A DNA stretch of 31,631 bases from a virus (IMGVR_UViG_3300035663_000065:1-31631), one strand, 5' to 3'. Counted from the stretch's first letter, positions 17,388 to 24,522 are shown. Program-made: numbers and translations. Notes: a model not told the origin generated them from the letters alone.

Positions 17388-17758
17388 TGTTGATTCCCTT
17401 TGTTCAAAACTTTTTCGATATTCTCCAGCCGCTCGCCGTTTGATTTTGTCTCGATGTTCATCACCTTTACTCCGGCATTGATTGCTTCAAGCTCGCGGGC
17501 AATCAGGCCATTATTTTTTTGATGCTCCTCGACTATGGTCGTCATCTTCTGCACGCTCTCATCGACTTGATTGATAAAAGTCAATTGACGGTCGGTCAAC
17601 GGTATAAGAATCGTTGTGCCAAACCAGATTGCAGCCTGATAAACGCCCCAGCTCATAATCAGCAGCAGGAATGTCGGCAAGCCGAGCTGCTTTACAACGC
17701 TCATCCACCACGGCTCTTTCTCAACCAGTACCGGCAAGATTTCTTTCTGCTCGACCAC
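17384..17758 (-). CDS. Membrane-anchored coiled-coil protein (holin-like or envelope-associated)
   Basis: I place the start at GTG 17758, giving 124 aa, because it has AGGAG 8 bases upstream and lies just after an intrinsic terminator. The longer open frame upstream overlaps the CAP-protein gene and the terminator. After a charged start comes one hydrophobic segment (about residues 29-54). A long coiled-coil-like region follows (about 60-120) with regularly spaced hydrophobic residues and a basic end. One membrane helix plus coiled coil is seen in haemolysin XhlA-like and other phage accessory lysis proteins, though there the helix is usually C-terminal. Position between secreted proteins and adhesins fits a lysis accessory; this is inference. 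Confidence 0.55.
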   Translation of the reverse strand: MVEQKEILPVLVEKEPWWMSVVKQLGLPTFLLLIMSWGVYQAAIWFGTTILIPLTDRQLTFINQVDESVQKMTTIVEEHQKNNGLIARELEAINAGVKVMNIETKSNGERLENIEKVLNKGNQQ

Positions 17759-17773
17759 TTTTGCTGCTCCTGA

Positions 17774-17806
17774 AATGCAAAAAGCCCGCCCTGATATTTC
17801 GCAGGG
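17774..17806 (-). terminator. Intrinsic terminator after the CAP-domain gene
   Basis: The minus strand reads CGCCCTG-CGAAATAT-CAGGGCG followed by GGCTTTTT, a seven-pair GC-rich stem and a T run. It lies between the stop of the CAP gene (17833) and the GTG start of the coiled-coil gene, and supports the shorter start for that gene. Confidence 0.8.
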
Positions 17807-17832
17807 CGAGCGAGTCCGATTACGACCTGAAA

Positions 17833-18270
17833 CTACCGGCAACGTTTGAAACGTACGCGAATGCTTTTGAGCGGCGCTAGGTTGCGAATCGGCTGAGTCG
17901 TTTGCTTGATTGTCGTCGTGCTGACGGTTCCGGTCCCCCTGCCAACGCAAACCGAGCCAACGCACTGAACATCCTGAATCAATCCAGCAGAGACCAAGCG
18001 GCGATGCGGCGGGCTGTTCATCCACCATCGGTTAGCTTCTTCTGGGGTCGCCTGACCGCTGCTCTTGAAGATTACCTCAGGCCCACGGAACGCCGGGTCA
18101 TGCCTGAAGAATCGGTTGCCGTTCATCCTGACAGCGTACTCGTAAGCTCCGGTCTGATTGCTCGCGTCTACTGTCACGCAATTGCCATTTGCACAAACGC
18201 TCGTCATCGACTGAGCATCGGCAACGCCGCAGAATAAAATCACAAGCAGAATCGACGCAAAAAGTTTCAT
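17833..18270 (-). CDS. Secreted CAP/SCP-like domain protein
   Basis: A 145-aa protein with a clear signal peptide (MKLFASILLVILFCGVADA, cleavage expected after residue 19). The mature part resembles a reduced CAP/SCP domain. H57 lies in R-F-F-R-H-D-P, E65 in G-P-E-V-I (the place of the usual G-E-N-I), W82/W83, and H89 in NSPPHRRL, followed by V-x-C-V-G-x-V-C-V-G-R-G. His-Glu-His are the usual cavity residues of the family. Two Cys pairs (C26/C31, C103/C108) could form disulphides outside the cytoplasm. Bacterial CAP proteins act outside the cell, often at the envelope. A phage-encoded copy beside a peptidase gene suggests a part in lysis or host-surface modification (inference). Confidence 0.68.
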   Translation of the reverse strand: MKLFASILLVILFCGVADAQSMTSVCANGNCVTVDASNQTGAYEYAVRMNGNRFFRHDPAFRGPEVIFKSSGQATPEEANRWWMNSPPHRRLVSAGLIQDVQCVGSVCVGRGTGTVSTTTIKQTTQPIRNLAPLKSIRVRFKRCR

Positions 18271-18286
18271 CAGAAAATCTCCAAAC

Positions 18287-19312
18287 CTATTTGAAACTCG
18301 GCCACACGGACGAGTTGTCTTTCATGTCAATGTCGCCGACCGTCTGACATTCGGCCTGCCTCAGCCAAGACTCGTCTGTCTGCTCGTCGATGACGAACCA
18401 GTTTCGGCCATCGTGAAATGGCCCCCAAGTATTCTTGACGATTCCGTATCGCTGCCCGCCGAGCTTGATGTATCCCATGCGGCTCATATTGTGAGCCCAC
18501 TCCTGCCGAGTATCTCGCACCCAGATATGAACCGGCTTGCCATCGCGGGTCTTCCAGCTCGGATGCTGCGGCCCTCGCTTAAACGCCCACATCGAGCAGA
18601 TGTTTGCAGGCTTGAAATGCTCGACGGTCAGAGTCCACATCTCATCAGGCGTACGAACTTTTTCGCTTTCCAGCAGTTTGTATTTTCCAGCCGCTGCGGC
18701 GAAGTCGTTTAGAAAGCGGTCGCTCGCTCCCCATTGCCGATAGGTCGATTGATTCTGAGGCTCAGGGAAGTCGTCAGAAGCGAGCCCGGCTGCATCGCAG
18801 GGCAAATGACCGTATTGCATCTTGCCGCGAATATGAGGCAAGCAGAGCGAGCCATCGCCAGAGCCGTTGATGCCAGCCAGTTTGCGGCCTGCCCTGTAAC
18901 TGAACGGAGCAAAGAACGAGGCATTGTCAGTCGTCGAGGTAAAGCCGCCCGGCAGCGATTCGGCCTGCTGAAACAGAAACACTTCGGCCAGCATACGAGC
19001 TGAGGTCGTTTCCTTGTCGCCGCTCGCAACGCAGGAGCCGATAAGCTGCGGCTTCCAGTCAGGCAGTTTACCGAAGATTGCTTCGTGTAAATGCAGAAAC
19101 GAAAAGCCATCCTCCATTCCGTCTTTTGCCATCAGCTCGCGAGTCTTCGCCAGAACTGCGGCATCAAGAACCTCTTTCGCTGCGTGTCTCATTAGGGCGG
19201 CGGGAGCCAGCTTTTGTATCTGCTCGCGGGCTCTTGCCTCGTCGTCTAGCCTGTCGGTGAATGATTGCCACGGCATGCCCCAGCCCATCGGCATTGATGA
19301 TGCTACGCTCAT
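18287..19312 (-). CDS. Papain-like (C1-type) cysteine peptidase
   Basis: A 341-aa protein with the papain catalytic layout. Q89 and C94 are in PQLIGSCVASG (compare Q-x(6)-C-G-S-C-W in papain), H274 in WAHNMSRMGY, and N294 in IVKNTWGP (compare N-S-W-G). The order Q, C, H, N and the short H-to-N spacing fit the family. The N-terminal 80 residues are helical and may act as a propeptide-like cap. There is no signal peptide, so it would be cytoplasmic or virion-borne until released by a holin. It lies in the lysis-like region where an endolysin would be expected. It may cleave a proteinaceous envelope or peptide crosslinks, or process virion proteins. Confidence 0.72.
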   Translation of the reverse strand: MSVASSMPMGWGMPWQSFTDRLDDEARAREQIQKLAPAALMRHAAKEVLDAAVLAKTRELMAKDGMEDGFSFLHLHEAIFGKLPDWKPQLIGSCVASGDKETTSARMLAEVFLFQQAESLPGGFTSTTDNASFFAPFSYRAGRKLAGINGSGDGSLCLPHIRGKMQYGHLPCDAAGLASDDFPEPQNQSTYRQWGASDRFLNDFAAAAGKYKLLESEKVRTPDEMWTLTVEHFKPANICSMWAFKRGPQHPSWKTRDGKPVHIWVRDTRQEWAHNMSRMGYIKLGGQRYGIVKNTWGPFHDGRNWFVIDEQTDESWLRQAECQTVGDIDMKDNSSVWPSFK

Positions 19313-20017
19313 CTATCGGACTCCTTTCAGCACTTCGCCGTACCACGCCAGAGCCTCATTAAATGAGAGTGAGCGAGCCTTAGCGTCATCTTCGAGCAGC
19401 GCGTTGAGCGAAAGATTTACAAGCACCTGCGACTGAAGATAGCGAGTCACTTGGTCGAGCGTCCTGAACTCTTTGGCTTGCATTTTGGCGACGACCGTTT
19501 GCAGCGCCGACGAATACTTTGTTTTTTCTTGCTGCTGCATGGTTGCCGCAATGGCTGCGACTCTTGCGGCCAGAGAATCAAACGGCCCTGCTGGCGGCTT
19601 TGGGTCTGGGTCTGGCTGCGGGTCTGGTTCTGGCTTTGGCGGCTGCGGGATGCCGCCGATTTCAAACGTGACCTCTGAGTCGTCGATGCCTTTTTCTGGG
19701 TCAAACGCCGTAATTTCGCAGCGATATTTTCCTGCTCCTGCAAAGAGATAATCGGTTTCGCTCAGAACCTCAGGCTCGATTCGCAGGCCGTTTCTGTAAG
19801 CCTTAAGCCGCTTAAACTTAAAAGCTGTCTCAACGGTCAGGATAACGACAGGCGAGACCGCGACGTTTGAATCAGCCCCGACTAAGATGCGGTTCCCTTG
19901 AATCACAGGGCTCGTCACGCCGAGCAAGGCTTTCTTCTCGGTCGTTGATGTTTTGATTTGTGCCAGAGACTGCGAGCAGAGTAGTCCGGCAATCAGGAAA
20001 GCGAGAATCTTTTTCAT
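19313..20017 (-). CDS. Secreted protein with Pro-rich linker
   Basis: A 234-aa protein with a strong signal peptide (MKKILAFLIAGLLCSQSLAQ, cleavage after residue 19). The first mature domain (about residues 25-125) is beta-rich, with Y-R-C-E-I-T-A-F-D resembling an Ig/PKD-type sandwich strand. A low-complexity P/D/K-rich linker follows (about residues 128-145), then a helical C-terminal domain. It is not a recognised enzyme. Its stop is directly before the peptidase start, so the two are co-translated, and the pair plus the CAP protein form one unit that begins after the terminator at 20027-20063. The role is probably outside the cytoplasmic membrane. Confidence 0.6.
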   Translation of the reverse strand: MKKILAFLIAGLLCSQSLAQIKTSTTEKKALLGVTSPVIQGNRILVGADSNVAVSPVVILTVETAFKFKRLKAYRNGLRIEPEVLSETDYLFAGAGKYRCEITAFDPEKGIDDSEVTFEIGGIPQPPKPEPDPQPDPDPKPPAGPFDSLAARVAAIAATMQQQEKTKYSSALQTVVAKMQAKEFRTLDQVTRYLQSQVLVNLSLNALLEDDAKARSLSFNEALAWYGEVLKGVR

Positions 20018-20026
20018 TCTGTCCCA

Positions 20027-20063
20027 ATAAAAAAACAGCCTGCGGTTTGGCTCCGCAGGCTGC
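20027..20063 (-). terminator. Strong intrinsic terminator
   Basis: The minus strand reads CAGCCTGCGG-AGCCAAA-CCGCAGGCTG followed by TTTTTTTATT, a ten-pair stem (20036-20045 with 20053-20062) and a seven-T run. It follows the 96-aa gene and precedes the secreted-protein gene. Confidence 0.92.
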
Positions 20064-20101
20064 TTGGCAGTGACGACTGGCGAGGAGTGAAGCCTAGTCT
20101 C

Positions 20102-20392
20102 TCACTTTTTGAACAGTTCGAGAACCTCAAGAATTGAAGAGACCAGCTCTTTGATTTCATCGAGGTTATCAATCAGCAGCTTGACGAACTCAGCCCAGTT
20201 CATGCCAGCTCCGTTTACGGCTGCTGCGAGAACCGGATAGCTCGCGGAGTCACCAATTACGGTAGCGTCCGCATCGGCTCCAATCAAGTTTTGAGCAGCG
20301 AAGAGAGATTGAATCAGCTTGATGAGGTCAAGAATTTCTTCTTTGCTTTCAATCAGCAGCTTGATAATTGCAATGATTTGCAGCACGTTCAT
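20102..20392 (-). CDS. Small helical protein with internal duplication
   Basis: A 96-aa protein not matched to a family. Two amphipathic, strongly hydrophobic helical regions (residues 5-33 and 66-95) flank a flexible G/A/D-rich middle. The halves resemble each other: IIKLLIESKEEILDLI against FVKLLIDNLDEIKELV. It has no signal peptide or plain transmembrane helix but might associate with membranes, so a holin-like or antiholin-like role is possible though unproven. It stands alone between two intrinsic terminators (20420-20442 and 20027-20063), so it may be separately expressed. The start ATG 20392 has GGCGG upstream. Confidence 0.55.
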   Translation of the reverse strand: MNVLQIIAIIKLLIESKEEILDLIKLIQSLFAAQNLIGADADATVIGDSASYPVLAAAVNGAGMNWAEFVKLLIDNLDEIKELVSSILEVLELFKK

Positions 20393-20419
20393 TCTGTTTC
20401 CGCCTGTTTGGAATACTTA

Positions 20420-20442
20420 GAAAAGCGAGCCATCCGTGGCTC
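20420..20442 (-). terminator. Intrinsic terminator at the end of the early module
   Basis: The minus strand reads GAGCCA-CGGA-TGGCTC followed by GCTTTTC, a perfect six-pair stem with a four-base loop (20427-20432 with 20437-20442). It separates the nuclease gene from the 96-aa gene. Confidence 0.7.
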
Positions 20443-20466
20443 TATCACACAAACGCAAAATCGATT

Positions 20467-21036
20467 CTAGCGACTCTTCTCGTCGTGCCAAGTATTTATT
20501 CTGATTTTCATTACCTCAAGGCTGCTTGCGATTTCCTGCCTCAGTCCGTTTGGCATCAGCAGCTCGCACGACTCAAAATAGATTTCACCCGGCTCGAAGT
20601 TGCCGGTAATAATCCAGACCTGAGATTGAGGCATCGCGGCCAGAGCGCGAAGTAGAATCGACTGACCTTGCGATATTTGCTCGCCCGGTCGCTTAAACTC
20701 CAGAAACAGAAAATGGCCGAATCGCTCGTAGACTCCATCGACGTTGCTCGGCAGTCCGCGAGGATTGCTTTTGATGATTCCTTTCAGGAAGCCAAAGTCG
20801 ATATGTTCGACCTTGCGCCGCATCGCCTGAACTGGCTCGGCAATTGCCTGCCTGTCCGGCCAGAGGTCAGCAGGCATTTTCTCATCGCCGATTTGCCGCT
20901 TCGTGTCAAAGTACGCCGCGCGAGTTATTCGCTTCGTCAGGTCAGCCGTATCGAACCAGTCTAAATCTTTGTTATTACCTTCGAGCATGATTGCCAGTCG
21001 CTCCTCGTATAGCTCGCGGATTTCCTGCTCAGTCAT
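20467..21036 (-). CDS. PD-(D/E)XK (VRR-NUC-like) nuclease
   Basis: 189 aa from ATG 21036, chosen because GAGAGG lies 7 bases upstream. A longer frame from 21144 overlaps the preceding gene with no good site. The C-terminal part has the nuclease core: N-V-D-G-V-Y, then L-F-L-E-F-K-R-P-G, then ISQGQSILLRAL, i.e. D...E-x-K...Q, as in VRR-NUC and related phage endonucleases. The N-terminal half is helical and charged. Likely roles are Holliday-junction or flap processing in phage recombination or packaging, or degradation of host DNA. The catalytic motif is seen; the substrate is inference. Confidence 0.65.
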   Translation of the reverse strand: MTEQEIRELYEERLAIMLEGNNKDLDWFDTADLTKRITRAAYFDTKRQIGDEKMPADLWPDRQAIAEPVQAMRRKVEHIDFGFLKGIIKSNPRGLPSNVDGVYERFGHFLFLEFKRPGEQISQGQSILLRALAAMPQSQVWIITGNFEPGEIYFESCELLMPNGLRQEIASSLEVMKIRINTWHDEKSR

Positions 21037-21110
21037 TTCTGTGCCTCTCGCCAGTCGACCACGCTCATTCGCTAACCTCCGCGCCAAATAGGATGTTGTT
21101 ATCGAAAAAA

Positions 21111-21419
21111 TTATTGTCGAGCCTCGACTGTTGCCGTAATCCATCCATGAGATACAGCACGACCTGAGGCCGTGACTGTCAAAGTAGGAAATGCGTCAGT
21201 CAACAAGTCAGCCATTCCTTCCACCGACACCGGAACAAGAAGCGCATCGTTAATCACTTTGTTTATTTTTAGAACATCATAAAACTGCCTGCCATCTGTT
21301 TCAAATACAAACTTGATAGTCATTTCGTCTTTAGCAATGACGCACGTACCCATAAACTCGTCGGTTTCATATCGCCACGTTTGTTTATGTTTTGTTTCAA
21401 TTTCAGGTTGCATATTCAT
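21111..21419 (-). CDS. Hypothetical protein following the DpdA-like gene
   Basis: A 102-aa protein with a beta-rich look (F-V-F-E-T-D-G-R-Q-F-Y-D-V-L) and no recognised motif. It overlaps the end of the DpdA-like gene by 17 bases (stop at 21403), so its translation is coupled to it and it might act with it. A second ATG at 21413 could also start it. The function is unknown. Confidence 0.5.
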   Translation of the reverse strand: MNMQPEIETKHKQTWRYETDEFMGTCVIAKDEMTIKFVFETDGRQFYDVLKINKVINDALLVPVSVEGMADLLTDAFPTLTVTASGRAVSHGWITATVEARQ

Positions 21420-22029
21420 CCTCTCTGTCGAAAAGTGTTGGTTCTGGTTCCCTGTTCAATTCTTTTGCAATATCGTCAAGCATATGGTCGTACATCGCTA
21501 CTCCACTGCCATCGCAAGTATCTGCGCCGATTGATGCAAACAATTTGAATCGTTTAGCCGTATTTACGCGGCCAACATGGACATGAAGCCCTAGCGTTTT
21601 TGCTGTCTTTACAATGTCAATTGCCGCCGATGAATCTTTCCACGGGTCTCCGCCGCCAATAAAGACTGCTTTCATTTCTCCCCACGGTATTTCCAAATCC
21701 TCCATTCCATCCTGCGCAACCAATGCCAACGGCCAGCCTCGCACAATCCGCTCACGATACTTCCATACCTCTAATGTCCTTCGTCCATTGGCTACTATGT
21801 CTGGAACCGTAACAAATTGGCAGCGATGCCGATTTGATTGCTCTCGCTTTAATAACGCTTGAAACTCAGTTGCTTTAAATCCACTGAATGCCCCGTTGTC
21901 AATTGCAAACACTCCTCCGGCGTTTGTGTACCTCGTCAATGGAGTAAGCAATTGGCCTGCAACCAATAAAGGATGCAAACATTTTTTGCGCTCAACGTCC
22001 TTTTGAGATTTGTCTATTAGAAATTGCAT
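21403..22029 (-). CDS. DpdA-like 7-deazaguanine DNA transglycosylase (TGT fold)
   Basis: A 208-aa protein with the motif order of the short DpdA-type (TGT-like) family. F-A-I-D-N-G-A-F carries D44, the counterpart of the base-recognising Asp in TGT. P76-D77 lies in VTVPDIVA, VAQDGME at 104-110 and AVFIGGGDPWK at 121-131. H151-G153-R follows in HVHVGRVN, and D170-T-C-D173-G-S-G is the counterpart of the nucleophile region D-x-x-D-C in TGT. Family members exchange guanine for a 7-deazaguanine in DNA, changing restriction sensitivity. No preQ0 synthesis genes are in the window, so the substrate would come from the host. GGGAG precedes the ATG directly after a small hairpin. Confidence 0.75.
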   Translation of the reverse strand: MQFLIDKSQKDVERKKCLHPLLVAGQLLTPLTRYTNAGGVFAIDNGAFSGFKATEFQALLKREQSNRHRCQFVTVPDIVANGRRTLEVWKYRERIVRGWPLALVAQDGMEDLEIPWGEMKAVFIGGGDPWKDSSAAIDIVKTAKTLGLHVHVGRVNTAKRFKLFASIGADTCDGSGVAMYDHMLDDIAKELNREPEPTLFDREDEYAT

Positions 22030-22030
22030 C

Positions 22031-22060
22031 GCTCTCCCGGCTGGACTCGCACCAGCAATC
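22031..22060 (-). promoter_or_regulatory. Hairpin resembling a tRNA T-arm just before the DpdA-like start
   Basis: The minus strand reads GCTGG-TGCGAGT-CCAGC (22056-22040), a perfect five-pair stem with a seven-base loop, followed by CGGGAGAGCG and the ATG at 22029. It resembles a TpsiC arm except for G instead of the second T of the loop. No matching acceptor 5' side or anticodon arm is found upstream, so it is not a tRNA. It may control access to the ribosome-binding site. Confidence 0.4.
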
Positions 22061-22068
22061 TTTCCAAT

Positions 22069-22431
22069 TCAAAATACTTTCTCCGTTACCTGCCAACCGC
22101 CGCCGTTTTTCTTTGCAATCTTTTTCAGCTCGATGCTACGAAAGGTCGCCCAGCTATTCGACTCTGCGGCAACTTTTATTTTCACTTTGCTGTCGTCTTG
22201 CCCCGGTGCTTTCCAAGAGCCTTTGACTTCGTGAAACTCAATTTCGCCGCTAACTAGAAAAACCATGAAGTCCGGCGTGTAGTAAGTATTATCAGCCAGC
22301 CGCAGCTTTACTCGCTCAAAAAAATACTGGTCAACATCATCCCGCAGCCTGAGCATCGTCTCCCATGCTTCTTCGTATTCTGTCTTGCTGCCTTTTTCCC
22401 GCCGCTTGAAATTAAACTTTCTGCGATGCAA
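22069..22431 (-). CDS. Small PD-(D/E)XK endonuclease (DUF1064-like)
   Basis: A 120-aa protein. After a basic N-terminus (MHRRKFNFKRREKGSKTE) a helix precedes the core: Y-Y-T-P-D-F-M-V-F (D54), then E-I-E-F-H-E-V-K-G (E69 to K71, E-x-K form), and a final beta/helix part. This is the layout of DUF1064 and related phage resolvase-like nucleases, which are often found in the replication/recombination segment and serve as Holliday-junction resolvase substitutes. It overlaps the preceding gene by 20 bases. Confidence 0.7.
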   Translation of the reverse strand: MHRRKFNFKRREKGSKTEYEEAWETMLRLRDDVDQYFFERVKLRLADNTYYTPDFMVFLVSGEIEFHEVKGSWKAPGQDDSKVKIKVAAESNSWATFRSIELKKIAKKNGGGWQVTEKVF

Positions 22432-22804
22432 TTTTAGCCTCTTCTATTGTTGCCAACTGCTCTAAAAACAATAACGCATTTTTTTCTGTCGGCTCAATCT
22501 CGATTGCCGTATCAACGTCGACCAGCGTCAGCCTAGTCTCTCGCCATGCTTTTTTGAGCGCAACGACTCGCACGCCGCAGGAGTATTCAGTTGTTATCTG
22601 AGTTTCTGTTTTGAAACAGAACAAGCGAGCCGGTAGATATTCGCAATTAAAGAAAAGCTCATAATCAAAACGCAATACAACTTTATCGCTTTTGATTATT
22701 TCGCCGCGATATGTCATCTCTGGCAAATCAACAAGTTTCAAATATACATCGTCGCATCCAGCAAATAGACGAGTGAACTCCACGAAGCTAATTTTTTTAG
22801 TCAT
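22412..22804 (-). CDS. Hypothetical protein
   Basis: 130 aa from ATG 22804, whose ATGA overlaps the preceding stop. A second ATG five codons upstream is possible. The protein alternates beta strands with charged residues and ends in a helix (F-L-E-Q-L-A-T-I-E-E-A-K). No family was recognised. Its place between a small unknown and a nuclease suggests it is an accessory gene of the early module. Confidence 0.5.
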   Translation of the reverse strand: MTKKISFVEFTRLFAGCDDVYLKLVDLPEMTYRGEIIKSDKVVLRFDYELFFNCEYLPARLFCFKTETQITTEYSCGVRVVALKKAWRETRLTLVDVDTAIEIEPTEKNALLFLEQLATIEEAKIASQKV

Positions 22805-23052
22805 TTCTCGTTGTCCCATTTCCGCTGCTCAGCGACGAACTGGTCGAGCTTATGTATCGTCCAGCAAGTCATATGCAGCCCGACCTCGAACTTGTCCATC
22901 TGCCTGATTACTTTCCGAATCATTCGCTCGCACTCTTTCTCTGGCCTGTTGAGATACAGCTCGACTCGCTTCATCATGTCGTCGTCTTGCTTGATTGAAA
23001 CGCAGGCATAACCAGTCGGAAGATAATGCTCGACTCTTACACTTACTTGCAT
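22801..23052 (-). CDS. Hypothetical protein, basic helical
   Basis: 83 aa from ATG 23052, chosen because GGAG lies upstream and it follows the helicase-loader stop at 23067. It starts MQVSVRVEHYLPTGY, then has a helix rich in K, R, D and E with two Met pairs (D-D-D-M-M-K-R, H-M-T-C-W). The function is not recognised. The gene overlaps the next by 4 bases (ATGA). Confidence 0.5.
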   Translation of the reverse strand: MQVSVRVEHYLPTGYACVSIKQDDDMMKRVELYLNRPEKECERMIRKVIRQMDKFEVGLHMTCWTIHKLDQFVAEQRKWDNEK

Positions 23053-23066
23053 TGCTATTCGCTCCG

Positions 23067-23642
23067 TCAGAATAGTCGCTTGATATGCTCCCACAACGAT
23101 TCTTTTTTTGGGTCCCATTCTTTACCCTCTGGTTCGTCGATTGCCCAAGCCCATCGCTCCAGCTTCTCGCTCGGCTGCGGCTCGTTTCTTTCTTCAGCCG
23201 TCAGGCAGCGGCGGCGATAATCATTTACAGCTCCGACCAGCTCAGAAACTTTTGTTTCGAGTTGCTGAAACGTCAGCCTCATCTCGCCGGTTCTCTTGTT
23301 GATTGCCGCATCGCAGACTTCCATTAGCTCGTCGCGCTGTGCCAAATTCCAGCCTGCCTTGACTGCTTTCTCATAGCAGTCTTTCACGAACTCGGAATGG
23401 CGATTCCTGTTTCGCTGCCCTTGTTGACCTTCGACCGTCTCGATTTCGCGAGCCAGTTTGACAATCTCGCTCGTCGTCGGCAATCGCTCGAAGCCGCCGC
23501 TCGTCGCTTCCATTACCGCTTTGGCGATATACTCGTTTGGCTGATGCCGAAGGACTGCAATGTACGCTCGCAAATGTTCCTCGTTTGCATCGCGGCCATA
23601 AGCAGCGAAAAGCTGAGAAACCAAGTCGATTAAATTTACCAC
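23067..23642 (-). CDS. Putative replicative helicase loader (G39P-like)
   Basis: A 191-aa protein whose N-terminal 70 residues follow the helicase-loader pattern of G39P-like phage proteins: L-F-A-A-Y-G, a helix ending H-Q-P-N-E-Y-I-A-K-A-V, then LPTTSEIVKLARE (compare the P-P-T-x-x-E-I motif). The middle is basic and polar, and the C-terminus is Trp-rich (E-R-W-A-W-A-I, S-L-W-E-H-I-K). It overlaps the DUF1376 gene by 7 bases, the usual initiator-loader pair in phages. It would load a host DnaB-type helicase at the phage origin. No helicase gene is in the window. Confidence 0.6.
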   Translation of the reverse strand: MVNLIDLVSQLFAAYGRDANEEHLRAYIAVLRHQPNEYIAKAVMEATSGGFERLPTTSEIVKLAREIETVEGQQGQRNRNRHSEFVKDCYEKAVKAGWNLAQRDELMEVCDAAINKRTGEMRLTFQQLETKVSELVGAVNDYRRRCLTAEERNEPQPSEKLERWAWAIDEPEGKEWDPKKESLWEHIKRLF

Positions 23643-24436
23643 GGAATTTCCTCCTGAGTTATAACTGCCGTCTGTGTTTGCATTAGTCGCTTTGCTTCCT
23701 TTAGTGCCGATGCCTCGTCAAGATTCGATAGCCGCTCCGCATCGCGAGGATTGAGCCCGGCTGCTTCTAGCTTGAGCTTGACCAGCATCCGCCGCTTTGC
23801 ATCTGCATCGACCTGCCTGAATGTCTTGGGCTCTGACCGAGCCTTTGAGCCGCCTGAACTGTTCGTTGCCCGGTTCAGCCACTGTACGAGAAACCTAGTC
23901 ATGCCTCCTGCTGTCTTGCTGCCGTTCGCCTCAGCCCATGCCAGAGCCTTTGAGCACTCGGCCAGCACGTCCAGCCCTTGGTAGAGCCGCTGCCATTTGT
24001 CGACCTGCTCGGCGGTCAATGCCCAGCTACTAGGCTCCCCTCGACAGGGGAATATCAGCAGGGGCGGCTCAGCCGGTCTGTGCAGCGTCAATCCGGTCTG
24101 GGGTATTTCCAGCCCTTCAATCGGCAAAAGCTCGCCAGAATTGATTCTAGGGGCTTTCTTGCGGGTCTGGCTGGGTTTCCGCTGCCGCTCCTGCTCAAGC
24201 CGGTTGTTCTGGAGTGTTCCGTCTGGGTTTCGGTGAAACTTTTTATCCAGAACTGAGCGGACGATTTCCGCCTCCTGCCTGCCAGCGGCCATCGCCTCCT
24301 CGTCGGTCAGCGGCCCGCCCTTGCTCCAGCTCGCACAGAGCAGGTCGATATAGACTCCCCGCTCCGCTGCGGTCATCGTCGTCGTGCCGCCGAGCCAGTC
24401 GTCAGGATACAGCGGAAAGTTTTTGCGTTTTGCCAT
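23636..24436 (-). CDS. Replication initiation protein, DUF1376-like
   Basis: A 266-aa protein. Residues 8-85 match the DUF1376 pattern: F-P-L-Y-P-D-D-W-L-G-G-T, MTAAERGVYIDLLCASW, a K-F-H segment, and then N-N-R-L-E-Q-E-R. The C-terminal part contains LDVLAECSKALAWAEANG and a W-L-N-R-A motif that recurs in phage replisome organisers. Such proteins are thought to bind the phage origin, often located inside the gene itself, and to recruit the helicase loader encoded next. A terminator lies just upstream, so it is first in its own unit or read through. No clear iterons were seen. Confidence 0.7.
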   Translation of the reverse strand: MAKRKNFPLYPDDWLGGTTTMTAAERGVYIDLLCASWSKGGPLTDEEAMAAGRQEAEIVRSVLDKKFHRNPDGTLQNNRLEQERQRKPSQTRKKAPRINSGELLPIEGLEIPQTGLTLHRPAEPPLLIFPCRGEPSSWALTAEQVDKWQRLYQGLDVLAECSKALAWAEANGSKTAGGMTRFLVQWLNRATNSSGGSKARSEPKTFRQVDADAKRRMLVKLKLEAAGLNPRDAERLSNLDEASALKEAKRLMQTQTAVITQEEIPW

Positions 24437-24451
24437 TTGTGTTTTGTCCTA

Positions 24452-24486
24452 TGAAAAAGCCCGGTCGACAGGTCGCAGCCGGGCAC
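24452..24486 (-). terminator. Intrinsic terminator before the DUF1376 gene
   Basis: The minus strand has GCCCGG (24484-24479 region) pairing with CCGGGC (24464-24459), then TTTTT at 24458-24454. The loop of about 14 bases contains CGACCTGTCG, which can itself pair. It sits 16-48 bases before the next ATG, so it may attenuate expression of the replication genes. Confidence 0.75.
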
Positions 24487-24522
24487 TGCGTTTCAAGTTA
24501 TGCCTGTCTCAATTTTTCAGCC

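Noticed and set aside
17759-18028. Upstream extension of the coiled-coil membrane protein
   Set aside because: It overlaps the CAP gene and an intrinsic terminator and has shadow-like composition. GTG 17758 has a proper ribosome-binding site.
19447-19743. Minus-strand Q/R/S-rich open frame inside the secreted-protein gene
   Set aside because: It is an out-of-frame reading of the proline-rich linker and its surroundings. The overlapping frame has a clear signal peptide and start.
22031-22120. Possible tRNA gene on the minus strand
   Set aside because: Only a T-arm-like hairpin is present. No matching acceptor, D arm or anticodon arm can be formed, and the region overlaps the end of a nuclease gene.
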